A DNA stretch of 28,518 nt from positions 1 to 28,518 of the forward strand of contig CAZDET010000060.1 in assembly GCA_964504335.1 (NCBI GenBank). The letters run 5' to 3'. Shown in pieces: positions 1 through 8,312 of the stretch. Within the stretch, counting starts at the first letter, position 1. Every line of letters starts with the position of its first letter. The notes below the pieces were generated by a model. That model had not been told where the DNA came from and searched no databases. It saw nothing but the letters and a program-made list of their open reading frames with translations. Made by a program: the position numbers and the translations under genes. Source of the DNA: CAZDET01 sp964504335 (GTDB lineage: Bacteria; Bacteroidota; Bacteroidia; Chitinophagales; Saprospiraceae).

Positions 1-1
1 T

Positions 2-49
2 TCTGATGAATGTGCTGACTGGATTAAATTAGGAATTATAACTGAGTAG
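2..49 (+). CDS. Possible C-terminal end of a gene entering from the left
   Basis: One plus-strand frame is open from the window edge to a TAG at 47-49 and would encode SDECADWIKLGIITE. The stretch is AT-richer than the genes to its right and would converge on the nSTAND1 gene, leaving about 40 bp between stops. Fifteen codons are too few to identify a product, and an open frame this short can occur by chance. It is listed only because nothing else explains the first 90 bases. Confidence 0.25.
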   Translation, partial: SDECADWIKLGIITE

Positions 50-91
50 GTAGGCGCAGCCCCTAAGATCTAAAATCCATATCCTAAACAC

Positions 92-1879
92 CTACTCCAG
101 CGGACAATTCTCCAGCCGCGCCCGAGCCGACTCATAAGCCTGCCGGACCTCCGCATCCGTCTGTCGTTGTGTGTAGAGCGAATCGATTTCCTGCCACATC
201 TCCCGGGGCGGGCAGTTGTTGCCGCGGGCAATTTGCTCGGCGCTTTGCAGGAGGCCCAGCAGGCGGGTGCGTTGCTGTCCGGCTTCGGCGGCTTTGCGTT
301 GTTGTTCTTCGCGTTGAAAAGCGGCCAGGGCCTTTGCTGTTTGGGCTTGCTCCTGCAAGAGCGACGCTTGCTGGAACAGGATGTAAGCGATCACTGCCAG
401 GGCGACTACAAAAGCACTTGCCAGACCCGCTATGAGCCGGCGGCGCTGCCGGCGGCGCCGGGCCTTGGACGTTTTCAGAAAGTCCCATTGCGGCTCCGTC
501 AGGCCTTGCTCCAGGCGTGCTTCGTAGGGGCGAATGAAGGCCAGCTGCTCGCTGCTCAGGTAGGCGCTAGTGTCTTGGTAGGTGGTGTAGCCTTCCGTCA
601 CCAGGCGCTCGGCTTTGAGGAAGGCGGTTTCTTCTTCGCTGCGCTTTTCGGCAATTTGCAGGGCCAGGGTATCGTGGGCGACTTCGTAGACGTTCTCCTC
701 CGAGCGGTAGCGCAGGATGCGCCGCGCTTCCAGCTCGCTGATGATCTCTTTGACGAGCTGGTCCGACAGCCGGAAGTCGCTGCCGGGCACCAGGGCGGGG
801 TTTTGGGTCAGCTCGTCGGCGTGCAGGGGTACTTTGGTGCCATCCACGGTGGCGAAGGGCGAGAGCAGGCGCCACACGATGTCGGGCGGCAGGTTGGGGT
901 ACTGGGGCTGTAGTTTTTGGTAGGTCTGCCGGCTCTGCTGTTCGAGGAATTCCCGCAGCACGTCGCTGATGGTGCCCATGCCTTGCACGAGGGGCAAATC
1001 GAAGGTCACCTCCCGGCTGCGGGCGGTTTCCAGCCCCGTGGCGGTGCGGTAGAGGCGATCCATGAAGACCTGCAGGTAGGGCAGCTTCACATTGATGGCT
1101 CCTTCGCGGATCTTATCGACGATGGTTTCCGCAATGGCCGGCTCCTGCCCGGCGGCCAGGTGGATGTTGGAGTTGGGGTTGCGCGCCGTGGCCGACAGGA
1201 TGACCTCCTGTACCATCCCCAGGTCCATGGGCTCGAGGCGCAGCTTTTTGTTGCGCAGCTGGGGCACGGCCCGTTCCAGTTCGTAGAGGTTGGCGAGGTA
1301 TTCCTCCCGCATCACGATGAGGATTTTGACCGGCAGTGGCAACTGCACCAGGGTTTCGATGGTGCGGTTGAAGGCCCGCTGCTCCTCGAGGTTGCCGAGG
1401 GTGTACAACTCCTCAAACTGGTCGAAGATGAGGTAGATGGGCGTGAAGGTGGCCAGGTAGAGGTCCTGCAGGGCCTTGGCTACCGGATGGTCGGTATCCA
1501 TTTCCACCTGCCCGCCGGCGGGGGCTTCGGTGGTATCCTCTTCCTCCAGCAATTGGTCGATCCAGTCGGAGTCATCCTCCGTAGTGCCGGCCGGCACGGC
1601 GGTCTCGGGCTGGCGCTTGCGAATGGTGTCGAGCAGGCTGGCATTGATGTCCGACCCCCGGCGGATGAAAAGGTCGAGCCACTGCGTAGGCTTGAAGCGG
1701 TTGGCGAGGCCACAGCGCACCAGGCTGGTCTTCCCGGTGCCGGAGGCCCCGTACACGAGCAGGAGGTTGGTCTGAAACACCATGCGGTAGAGCTCGTCGA
1801 TCTCCTCCTCGCGGCCGAAGAAGATGGCGCGGTCTTCCTTGCCGTAGGAGTCGAGAAATTTGAATGGGTAGGTCTTCAT
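92..1879 (-). CDS. nSTAND1-type NTPase with C-terminal membrane anchor
   Basis: STAND-class P-loop ATPase of 595 aa, expected to act as a nucleotide-driven switch coupled to an effector. Near the N-terminus, FFGREEEI (20-27) is followed by Walker A GASGTGKTS (44-52), Walker B IYLIFDQFEELY (148-159) and a sensor-like MREEY (190-194). A winged-helix-like region ends with AHDTLALQIAEKR. An acidic low-complexity insert (about 91-130) separates Walker A from Walker B. A run of arginines precedes one hydrophobic segment (about 482-502), then a coiled-coil-like, Gln/Glu-rich tail. By the positive-inside rule the NTPase is cytoplasmic and the last ~93 residues, with two Cys in NCP motifs (556, 592), lie outside the inner membrane. 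The ATG lies 3 bp after the CHAT protease stop, so the two are almost certainly co-transcribed. The nSTAND1 assignment is by motif recognition; the topology is inferred. Confidence 0.85.
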   Translation of the reverse strand: MKTYPFKFLDSYGKEDRAIFFGREEEIDELYRMVFQTNLLLVYGASGTGKTSLVRCGLANRFKPTQWLDLFIRRGSDINASLLDTIRKRQPETAVPAGTTEDDSDWIDQLLEEEDTTEAPAGGQVEMDTDHPVAKALQDLYLATFTPIYLIFDQFEELYTLGNLEEQRAFNRTIETLVQLPLPVKILIVMREEYLANLYELERAVPQLRNKKLRLEPMDLGMVQEVILSATARNPNSNIHLAAGQEPAIAETIVDKIREGAINVKLPYLQVFMDRLYRTATGLETARSREVTFDLPLVQGMGTISDVLREFLEQQSRQTYQKLQPQYPNLPPDIVWRLLSPFATVDGTKVPLHADELTQNPALVPGSDFRLSDQLVKEIISELEARRILRYRSEENVYEVAHDTLALQIAEKRSEEETAFLKAERLVTEGYTTYQDTSAYLSSEQLAFIRPYEARLEQGLTEPQWDFLKTSKARRRRQRRRLIAGLASAFVVALAVIAYILFQQASLLQEQAQTAKALAAFQREEQQRKAAEAGQQRTRLLGLLQSAEQIARGNNCPPREMWQEIDSLYTQRQTDAEVRQAYESARARLENCPLE

Positions 1880-1882
1880 AAT

Positions 1883-3712
1883 CTAGAGGAATTCAGAGAT
1901 GCCGTCATCCGAATCGGTATCGGCCATGGGTTTGGATTCAGCTTGGATGGTTTCGTTCAGGAGGTCGCGTCGCACGCGGGCGAATTGCTGGAGAATGGTG
2001 GGGAAGTTTTCCGCTTCGATTTCCAGCTTGTCGGCCTCATTCTCCACCCAGTGGAAGTGCAATCCGGTGTCCGAGCGGTGAGAAAAGAAGTAGAGCTTGG
2101 AGTTGAATTCCCGGATGAGGGCATTCTCATCGAGGATGAAGGGCGACAGATTGAGGCTGTCGAAGAGCTGATTCCGGTAGAGCAGCACCGACTCCATGTC
2201 GATCGAATCCTCCAACTCCTGCCAGCGGTCGCGGTGGCCGATGTCGTTGTGGCTATTGTCCAGCTCCACCAGCGCGTGCTTGAATTTGCGCGGCGGCAGG
2301 TTCTTGATTTGCACCACTTCGATGTTTTTGATCACGGCCATTTTGTAGTGCAGCAAATAGGCAAATTCGATGAGGACCTTGGCGAGTTGCTGCTCCGCAT
2401 GGTCGCAGTACGCTTCGATGAGGCGGCTGGGAATATCGGCCTCCAGAGCCGTCTGCATTTGCTGGAAATGGGAATTGGCGGCGCTCAGTTCGGCCTGCTC
2501 CTTCCAGCCGTTCGGGTAGTCATTCAATTGTTCGAGGTAAAATTGGACTTCGTTGCGGCGGGCTATTTCCAAGAGGGCATGTGCCAGTTGGAAGTAATCG
2601 AAGCTCGGAGCCGCGGAGGCATTCAATTCGAAGAAGGCCTGTAGTTGCAGGCGTTCCTCCTCCGAGAGATCGAGGGGCTGCTCGCGGTGGAGCGTGGCGT
2701 CCCAGAGGTCGGAGAGCATCGAAAAGCTGAAGAATTGCAACGCAATCCGGTAGGTGGCCACGAGCTGCCGCAGGCGCTCTTCGTTGTACTTCTCCGACAG
2801 CCGGTCGGAAAAGAGGGTGCGCAATTGCACGCTGATCGGCAGCGGGTAGGTGCGGATGATGACGTCTTTTTTCTCCGAATCGGTCATCTTGCGGCTGTTG
2901 CCGGCTTCCTTCTCGCGCTTGAGCTTGCGGATGAGTTCCTTAAAGAAGGGGCTGGCCTGAATGGCCTTCAGCACGGCATTGCCCACCAAATGCTGGTTGA
3001 CGGTACCCGCCGACGGGCCGCCCATCGAATCGGTCCGCAAATCGACCGAGAAGGGCGACTCCGTGGGGAGTTTCCACTCCAACACGTCTTCCCCGCCGGT
3101 CTTCCAGTAGAGGCCCCAGGGTAATTGGTCGCCGCCTTCCTCCGCTTCCTCGATGAACCCCCGGGACTGGAAGGCGGGCGGGTTGTCTTGCGTTTCGAGC
3201 AGCGAGCGGGCCTTTTTAAAGGCTTCCCCGATCGAACTACCCGTGCTCAGCGCCCGGTAAAATTCGGAGGAAAACAGCTGCGCCTGGTCGTCATCGATTT
3301 TCACCGAAGTCGCAATGACCGCCGGCACCCCCTGCTCGATCAGCTTGGTGACCTGCCCACGGGTGGCACAGCCGTTCAAAAACACCAGTTTGAGGTGCTG
3401 CTGCGTGCCGAGTAAGCCGGCAATCCCCTGCACCCGGGCCGATTGCACGGTCCCGACCGCCGCTTCGAGTTGCAGCGATTGCCCATCGGCGTGTCCGGCG
3501 TAGTGGAAGATGGCTACCCGCTGGTTGTAGCGGTTGATGAGGTAGAAAATATCCTTTGTAGCCGCCCGCTGCACATCGCGGACGTGGAGGTAGTTCTTAT
3601 CCGAAAAATCCAGCAAGGTATCCTTGATCGCTTTCTGCTCGGCGTGGATCTTCGGCAGGTACGCATCCTCGTCGTTGGAAAAGACGAGTAAAATGACGGG
3701 TTGAGTGGGCAT
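1883..3712 (-). CDS. CHAT domain (caspase-like) protease
   Basis: Protein of 609 aa. The first ~215 residues form a CHAT domain (clan CD, caspase/separase fold). The catalytic His is in FHYAGHADG (His74) and the catalytic Cys in LVFLNGCATRG (Cys115), followed by a typical AVIATSVKIDDDQAQLF strand-helix and an ending at PWGLYWK. There is no signal peptide, so it is probably cytoplasmic. Residues ~220-609 are mostly helical and I recognise no domain there; I see no TPR periodicity, unlike the TPR-CHAT protease of type III-E CRISPR systems. A short motif, LDNSHNDIGHRDRW, sits in the last third. The gene is immediately upstream of the nSTAND1 NTPase (3 bp gap), suggesting that an NTPase switch controls the protease. 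The link to conflict or programmed-death signalling is established for these families in general but only inferred for this pair. Confidence 0.9.
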   Translation of the reverse strand: MPTQPVILLVFSNDEDAYLPKIHAEQKAIKDTLLDFSDKNYLHVRDVQRAATKDIFYLINRYNQRVAIFHYAGHADGQSLQLEAAVGTVQSARVQGIAGLLGTQQHLKLVFLNGCATRGQVTKLIEQGVPAVIATSVKIDDDQAQLFSSEFYRALSTGSSIGEAFKKARSLLETQDNPPAFQSRGFIEEAEEGGDQLPWGLYWKTGGEDVLEWKLPTESPFSVDLRTDSMGGPSAGTVNQHLVGNAVLKAIQASPFFKELIRKLKREKEAGNSRKMTDSEKKDVIIRTYPLPISVQLRTLFSDRLSEKYNEERLRQLVATYRIALQFFSFSMLSDLWDATLHREQPLDLSEEERLQLQAFFELNASAAPSFDYFQLAHALLEIARRNEVQFYLEQLNDYPNGWKEQAELSAANSHFQQMQTALEADIPSRLIEAYCDHAEQQLAKVLIEFAYLLHYKMAVIKNIEVVQIKNLPPRKFKHALVELDNSHNDIGHRDRWQELEDSIDMESVLLYRNQLFDSLNLSPFILDENALIREFNSKLYFFSHRSDTGLHFHWVENEADKLEIEAENFPTILQQFARVRRDLLNETIQAESKPMADTDSDDGISEFL

Positions 3713-3756
3713 GGCCGTGTTTTTCCTTAATCACCGGAAAAAGTAGGCATTTCGGG

Positions 3757-3812
3757 TGATATTCTGATACTGTAATGTGCCGATGAGCCGATGTGTCAAT
3801 GTGCCGATGTGC
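3757..3812. repeat. 8-bp-period tandem array upstream of the CHAT gene
   Basis: Seven consecutive octamers can be read in register, with consensus close to YRATGTGY (for example CGATGTGT next to CAATGTGC). The array starts 44 bp upstream of the CHAT start codon, in its presumed promoter region. Similar arrays occur at four other intergenic sites in this window. It is not a CRISPR array, because there are no spacers. Confidence 0.75.
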
Positions 3813-3880
3813 TCTTGGAAAACTTAAAGGATCAAAGCACGTCGAAGACGGCATTAATCAGCAGTTCCTAAAGCCCGAAA

Positions 3881-4006
3881 ATTCGCTATTCACNNNNNNN
3901 NNNNNNNNNNNNNNNNNNNNNNNNNNNNNNNNNNNNNNNNNNNNNNNNNNNNNNNNNNNNNNNNNNNNNNNNNNNNNNNNNNNNNNNNNNNNNATTCGCT
4001 ATTCAC
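3881..4006. repeat. 13-bp direct repeat flanking the N block
   Basis: ATTCGCTATTCAC occurs at 3881-3893 and again at 3994-4006, directly abutting both ends of the gap. The motif reads as a 7-bp period (ATTCGCT, ATTCACC, ATT), which suggests a short tandem repeat array that broke the assembly. Confidence 0.8.
3894..3993. other. Assembly gap (100 N)
   Basis: Exactly 100 N, the conventional placeholder for a scaffold gap of unknown size. The 13 bases before it (3881-3893) and the 13 bases after it (3994-4006) are identical, ATTCGCTATTCAC. Either the contigs overlap or an uncollapsed repeat is missing. No gene is visible in the rest of the 3713-4086 intergenic region. Confidence 0.98.
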
Positions 4007-4055
4007 CATTAAAAAAGGCTCGCCTTCCGACAAGCCTTCGTTCTTATTAAAGCAT

Positions 4056-4075
4056 AAAAAGTTGCCAAGGGCAAC
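4056..4075 (-). terminator. Rho-independent terminator of the sod gene
   Basis: On the minus strand a perfect 6-bp stem, GTTGCC/GGCAAC with a 3-nt loop, is followed directly by five T. It begins 11 bp after the superoxide dismutase stop codon, which is the expected geometry for an intrinsic terminator of that gene. Confidence 0.75.
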
Positions 4076-4086
4076 GCTTTAAAGCA

Positions 4087-4692
<606 letters not shown>

Positions 4693-4818
4693 AGTGGTAA
4701 GTTTGGTGGGTTGTTGAATGGACATTCAAGCGTAGAACGCAGAATAGCGGGAAGGGTTTGCCCTTTAGTGGAGATGCAGACCCCACTCCCGAAAGGTAGG
4801 TACTAATGAAAAAACATA

Positions 4819-5280
4819 ATGAACCAATCTCACTGGATACCCGGTACCCTATTGGCCCTGTTTCTTTCCGCCTGTGCAACGATTGGCGGATCGGAAGACG
4901 GTATTCCCAAGCGGGCGGCCCAGCACCTCCGCACCGAATATCCCGGTGCGGAATTCGTCGAATGGAGCACCTGGGAAGGGGAATTAACCGCCAGTTTCTA
5001 CGATCCGACGAGCGACCGCTCCGTAGAAATCGTCTACAACCAGCAAGGCCGGTGGCAGGAAATCACCTCCGGTATGGAGTGGGAGGAGCTACCCGCCGCC
5101 ATTCGCTCCTACGTCGTGCAAACCTACGACCAGTACTACGCGACCGCCTACCGCCTGCAACGACCCCGCAGTGATCAGTACGGACTAACCATTGATACGC
5201 CTTCGCGCATCTATACATTGGTATTCGATCAGAAGGGCACCCTGCTCTCCTCGGAGGAGGAGGGGATTGATGGGGGGTGA
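4819..5280 (+). CDS. PepSY-like (BLIP-fold) lipoprotein
   Basis: Protein of 153 aa with a lipoprotein signal peptide ending in LFLSAC (lipidated Cys19), so it is expected in the periplasm, anchored to a membrane. The mature part has repeated beta motifs around aromatic residues (EFVEWSTWEGE, YNQQGRWQEI, IYTLVFDQKG). These resemble the beta-lactamase-inhibitor-like/PepSY_like putative lipoproteins common in Bacteroidota. The function of that family is not established. The gene is divergent from sod, with 126 bp between their chosen starts, and is followed by the M16 protease on the same strand. The ATG at 4819 is the only one in frame that preserves a signal peptide; an ATG at 4806 is in another frame. 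Confidence 0.75.
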   Translation: MNQSHWIPGTLLALFLSACATIGGSEDGIPKRAAQHLRTEYPGAEFVEWSTWEGELTASFYDPTSDRSVEIVYNQQGRWQEITSGMEWEELPAAIRSYVVQTYDQYYATAYRLQRPRSDQYGLTIDTPSRIYTLVFDQKGTLLSSEEEGIDGG

Positions 5281-5286
5281 ACAATA

Positions 5287-5307
5287 CTTACACGAATCTT
5301 ACACGAA
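5287..5307. repeat. Two 10-bp direct repeats one helical turn apart
   Basis: CTTACACGAA occurs at 5287-5296 and 5298-5307, an 11-bp period, about 40 bp upstream of the probable start of the M16 protease gene. Spacing of one DNA turn is typical of regulator sites but can also be chance. Confidence 0.45.
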
Positions 5308-5345
5308 CATCTATATCTTAAGAAATACAACACTAAATCATTTTA

Positions 5346-5420
5346 ATGATGACACACATACGTTTGCGTGCCAGCTGACTACTCGCTTTTGCTGGCTTAA
5401 CAGCGCTTGCCCTGTCTCCG
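5346..5420 (+). other. Signal-peptide segment of the M16 gene interrupted by TGA
   Basis: From the ATG at 5346 the frame reads MMTHIRLRAS, then TGA (5376-5378), then LLAFAGLTALALSPLNAQ, and continues without a break into the M16 protease. Together these make a textbook signal peptide (basic n-region, hydrophobic h-region, cleavage after NAQ) broken by one stop codon. No in-frame ATG exists between the stop and the protease domain. A single-base sequencing error or a true nonsense mutation would explain it; no frameshift is needed. Confidence 0.85.
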
Positions 5421-8117
5421 TTGAACGCCCAGGACGACGTCCAATTGCCAGAGGGAGTACGTCAAATGGCCTCCGTCGAAGGCATGACCGAGTACCTGCT
5501 GGAAAGTAACGGGTTGCACATCCTGCTATTTCCCGATGCCTCCAAACCGACCATTACCGTAAATGTCACCTATAAAGTAGGTTCGCGGCACGAAGGCTAT
5601 GGCGAAACGGGGATGGCTCACTTGCTGGAACACCTGGTATTCAAAGGAACACCCGATCACCCCAACATTCCCCAGGAGCTGACCGAGCACGGCGCCCGCC
5701 CCAATGGAACCACTTGGTACGACCGCACCAATTACTTCGAAACTTTCTCGGCCACGGAAGAAAACCTCCGCTGGGCCCTCGATATGGAAGCCGACCGGAT
5801 GGTCAATAGTTTCATATCCGCCGAAGACCTCGAAAGCGAAATGACGGTGGTGCGCAACGAATTCGAATCGGGTGAAAACTTCCCAAGTTCCGTACTGCAA
5901 AAGCGCCTCACGGCAACCGCCTATCTATGGCACAACTACGGCAAATCGACCATCGGTGCCCGGGCCGACATCGAAAATGTGCCCATTGATCGGCTTCAGG
6001 CGTTTTACCGCAAGTATTATCAACCCGATAACGCCGTACTCGTAGTAGCCGGCAAGATCGACCCCAGCGAAACGCTGGAAATGATCGTCGAATACTTTGG
6101 CCGCATTCCCAAGCCCGAACGCGAACTCATCACCACTTACACCCGCGAACCGGTTCAGGACGGCGAGCGCTTCGTCGAGCTTGAGCGAACCGGCGATGTG
6201 CAGGTGGTACAGGCACTGTATCACGTCTGCCCGGCTCCGCACGCTGATTTTGCCCCCGTGGCCGTACTGCTCGAGTTGCTTACCGCCGAGCCGAGCGGAC
6301 GGCTCTACACCAGCCTGGTGGAATCGGAGTTGGCTACCAGCCAGTACGGCTTCGCGGCACCGCTGGCCGAGCCTAGCTATGTCTTGTTTAGTGCCGATGT
6401 CTTGAAAGAAAAGGATTTGGCGGCTGCCGAGGAAGCCATGCTGGCCACGGTTGATGACCTGAAAAACAACCCGCCCACCGAAGAAGAAGTAGAACGCGCC
6501 AAGAAGCGACTGGTGAAAAACTTCGAACTCTTCCTGCGCAATAGCGATCAGGTCGGCCTGGCCATGAGCACCTACATCGCCCAGGGCGACTGGCGGCTGG
6601 CCTTTATTTACCGCGACCGCCTGAAGGCAGTAAAACCGGAGATGGTCCAAAAGGTGGCTGAAAAGTACTTTAAGCCCAGCAACCGCACGATCGGTCGCTT
6701 CCTCCCGACGGAGAACCCGGATCGCGCAGAAATTCCCAACGAAGTGGATATTGCCTCCCTCGTAGAAGGTTACACCGGCGGGGAAGCCATTGCCCAGGGA
6801 GAAGCCTTCGACCCCTCACCCGAAAACATCGAATCGCGGACCCAGAAGGGGCGAGTGGAGAATAATGTGGAATACGCATTGTTGCCTAAGGAGACCCGCG
6901 GAGACGCCGTACGCGCCCGAATGTCCATGCGCTGGGGCGACCTGGAATCCCTCCAGGGCAAGCGATTGGCAGCGAGCTTTGCCGCTAGCATGCTCGACAA
7001 GGGCTCAGAGAAATACAGCCGTCAGGAAATTGAGGATAAGCTCGATGCACTCAATGCTCGGGTGCAGATTTACGGTAGCGCCCGTAGTGGTGGGGTGAAT
7101 ATCGAATCCGAGCGGGACCTCCTGCCCGAGGTATTTGACTTTGTCGGAGAGCTATTTCGCACGCCCACCTTCCCGGAAGAAGAATTCGAGAAGTTAAAGA
7201 AAGAACGGCTCGCCGGACTGGAAGAATCGCGGTCGGAGCCCACGGCTATTGCCTCCCGTGAATTCAGTCGGCGACTGAATCCATACGGACCGGAAGATCC
7301 GCGCTACCGCCCGACGATCGACGAGGAAATTAAGGCCATCGAAGCCCTCACCCTCGAGGAGGTACGCAGTTTTTACGATAAATTTTACGGCACCAACGAA
7401 GGGACGATCGGTGTAGTAGGGGATTTCGACCCCGAGTCGGTTATTGCGGCGCTCGACCGCAACTTCAAAGGTTGGGCCAGCGAAATGGACTACGGGCGTG
7501 TCACGGATGATTTCTTCGACGTGCCCGGCGATAATATTGAATTCGAGACGCCCGATAAGGCCAACGCCTTTTTTCTGGCGGGGCAGAACTTGCCCGTTGG
7601 CACGAATCATCCTGATTATCCCGCCCTGGTTCTCGGCAACTACATGCTCGGCGGTGGCTTCCTCAACTCGCGCCTGGCCACCCGCATTCGCCAGGAAGAA
7701 GGGCTGAGCTACGGCGTTGGTTCCGGTTACTACGGCGACTCGAATGATGAAAAAGGTACCTTCCAGGCCTATGCAATCTACGCCCCCGAAAACAAGGAAG
7801 CCCTGGAAAAAGCCTTCCGCGAAGAAATTGAGAAAGTGCGCACCGATGGGTTTACCGAAGAAGAAGTAGCCGCGGCGAAGTCCGGTTGGCTCCAAAGCCA
7901 GGAGGTCAATCGCGCACAGGATGCGGCCCTCGCCGGCAAGCTGGGCAGTAACCTATTTCTGAAGCGTACCATGGAGTGGGATGCGCAACTCGAGGCGAAT
8001 ATCGACGCCTTGACTCCCGAGCAAATCAACGAAGCCATGCGTCGCTACATTGACCTCGAGAAAATGATTTTCGTGAAAGCCGGCGACTTCGCCAATGCCA
8101 AGCCGTCGAAACCTTAA
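5421..8117 (+). CDS. M16 family zinc metalloprotease (two-domain, exported)
   Basis: Protein of 898 aa from the TTG at 5421; the natural start is probably the ATG at 5346, cut off by an in-frame TGA (see 5346-5420). The N-terminal M16 half carries the inverted zinc motif HLLEH (His67, Glu70, His71) and the downstream ligand Glu147 in VRNEFE, with the expected spacing of about 76. The second M16 half (from about 480) lacks HxxEH and is the usual non-catalytic partner that closes the chamber. This is the architecture of bacterial two-repeat M16B 'pitrilysin-like' proteases, which degrade peptides. Because a signal peptide is encoded upstream, the enzyme should be periplasmic. As written the protein would lack the n-region, so the copy may be inactive in export or the stop may be an error. 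Confidence 0.9.
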   Translation: MNAQDDVQLPEGVRQMASVEGMTEYLLESNGLHILLFPDASKPTITVNVTYKVGSRHEGYGETGMAHLLEHLVFKGTPDHPNIPQELTEHGARPNGTTWYDRTNYFETFSATEENLRWALDMEADRMVNSFISAEDLESEMTVVRNEFESGENFPSSVLQKRLTATAYLWHNYGKSTIGARADIENVPIDRLQAFYRKYYQPDNAVLVVAGKIDPSETLEMIVEYFGRIPKPERELITTYTREPVQDGERFVELERTGDVQVVQALYHVCPAPHADFAPVAVLLELLTAEPSGRLYTSLVESELATSQYGFAAPLAEPSYVLFSADVLKEKDLAAAEEAMLATVDDLKNNPPTEEEVERAKKRLVKNFELFLRNSDQVGLAMSTYIAQGDWRLAFIYRDRLKAVKPEMVQKVAEKYFKPSNRTIGRFLPTENPDRAEIPNEVDIASLVEGYTGGEAIAQGEAFDPSPENIESRTQKGRVENNVEYALLPKETRGDAVRARMSMRWGDLESLQGKRLAASFAASMLDKGSEKYSRQEIEDKLDALNARVQIYGSARSGGVNIESERDLLPEVFDFVGELFRTPTFPEEEFEKLKKERLAGLEESRSEPTAIASREFSRRLNPYGPEDPRYRPTIDEEIKAIEALTLEEVRSFYDKFYGTNEGTIGVVGDFDPESVIAALDRNFKGWASEMDYGRVTDDFFDVPGDNIEFETPDKANAFFLAGQNLPVGTNHPDYPALVLGNYMLGGGFLNSRLATRIRQEEGLSYGVGSGYYGDSNDEKGTFQAYAIYAPENKEALEKAFREEIEKVRTDGFTEEEVAAAKSGWLQSQEVNRAQDAALAGKLGSNLFLKRTMEWDAQLEANIDALTPEQINEAMRRYIDLEKMIFVKAGDFANAKPSKP

Positions 8118-8145
8118 GTATAAGCATTCCATATTAATAATTTGA

Positions 8146-8192
8146 AGCGGGTGGTGTGGCATTTGGTGTGGATGCCAGGCCCACTACCCGCT
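8146..8192 (+). terminator. Imperfect hairpin after the M16 gene
   Basis: AGCGGGT (8146-8152) pairs with ACCCGCT (8186-8192), and internal GGCAT/ATGCC segments also pair. There is no T-run after it, so it is a weak terminator candidate, or simply a structured 3' end. The rest of the 8118-8312 gap holds a small perfect hairpin (8246-8261) and no visible gene. Confidence 0.3.
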
Positions 8193-8312
8193 CTAAAGCC
8201 ATTGGTTTTGCATCGAACTACTACCATCAAGTTACCGAACTCTTAGGGAAAACAATTTCCCGAACGGGCGAGCGTTTTGGTTTCGAACACGAGATCAATA
8301 CAGCAAATTTCT

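Noticed and set aside
917..2644. 575-codon plus-strand open frame running across both the nSTAND1 and CHAT genes
   Set aside because: It is antisense to two proteins with complete catalytic motifs, spans their junction, and its translation is low-complexity His/Gln/Val/Glu-rich with no domain. It is a by-product of codon bias in GC-rich DNA.
92..3712. Type III-E CRISPR (Craspase) TPR-CHAT protease
   Set aside because: There is no gRAMP/Cas7-11 effector, no CRISPR repeat and no evident TPR in the CHAT protein.
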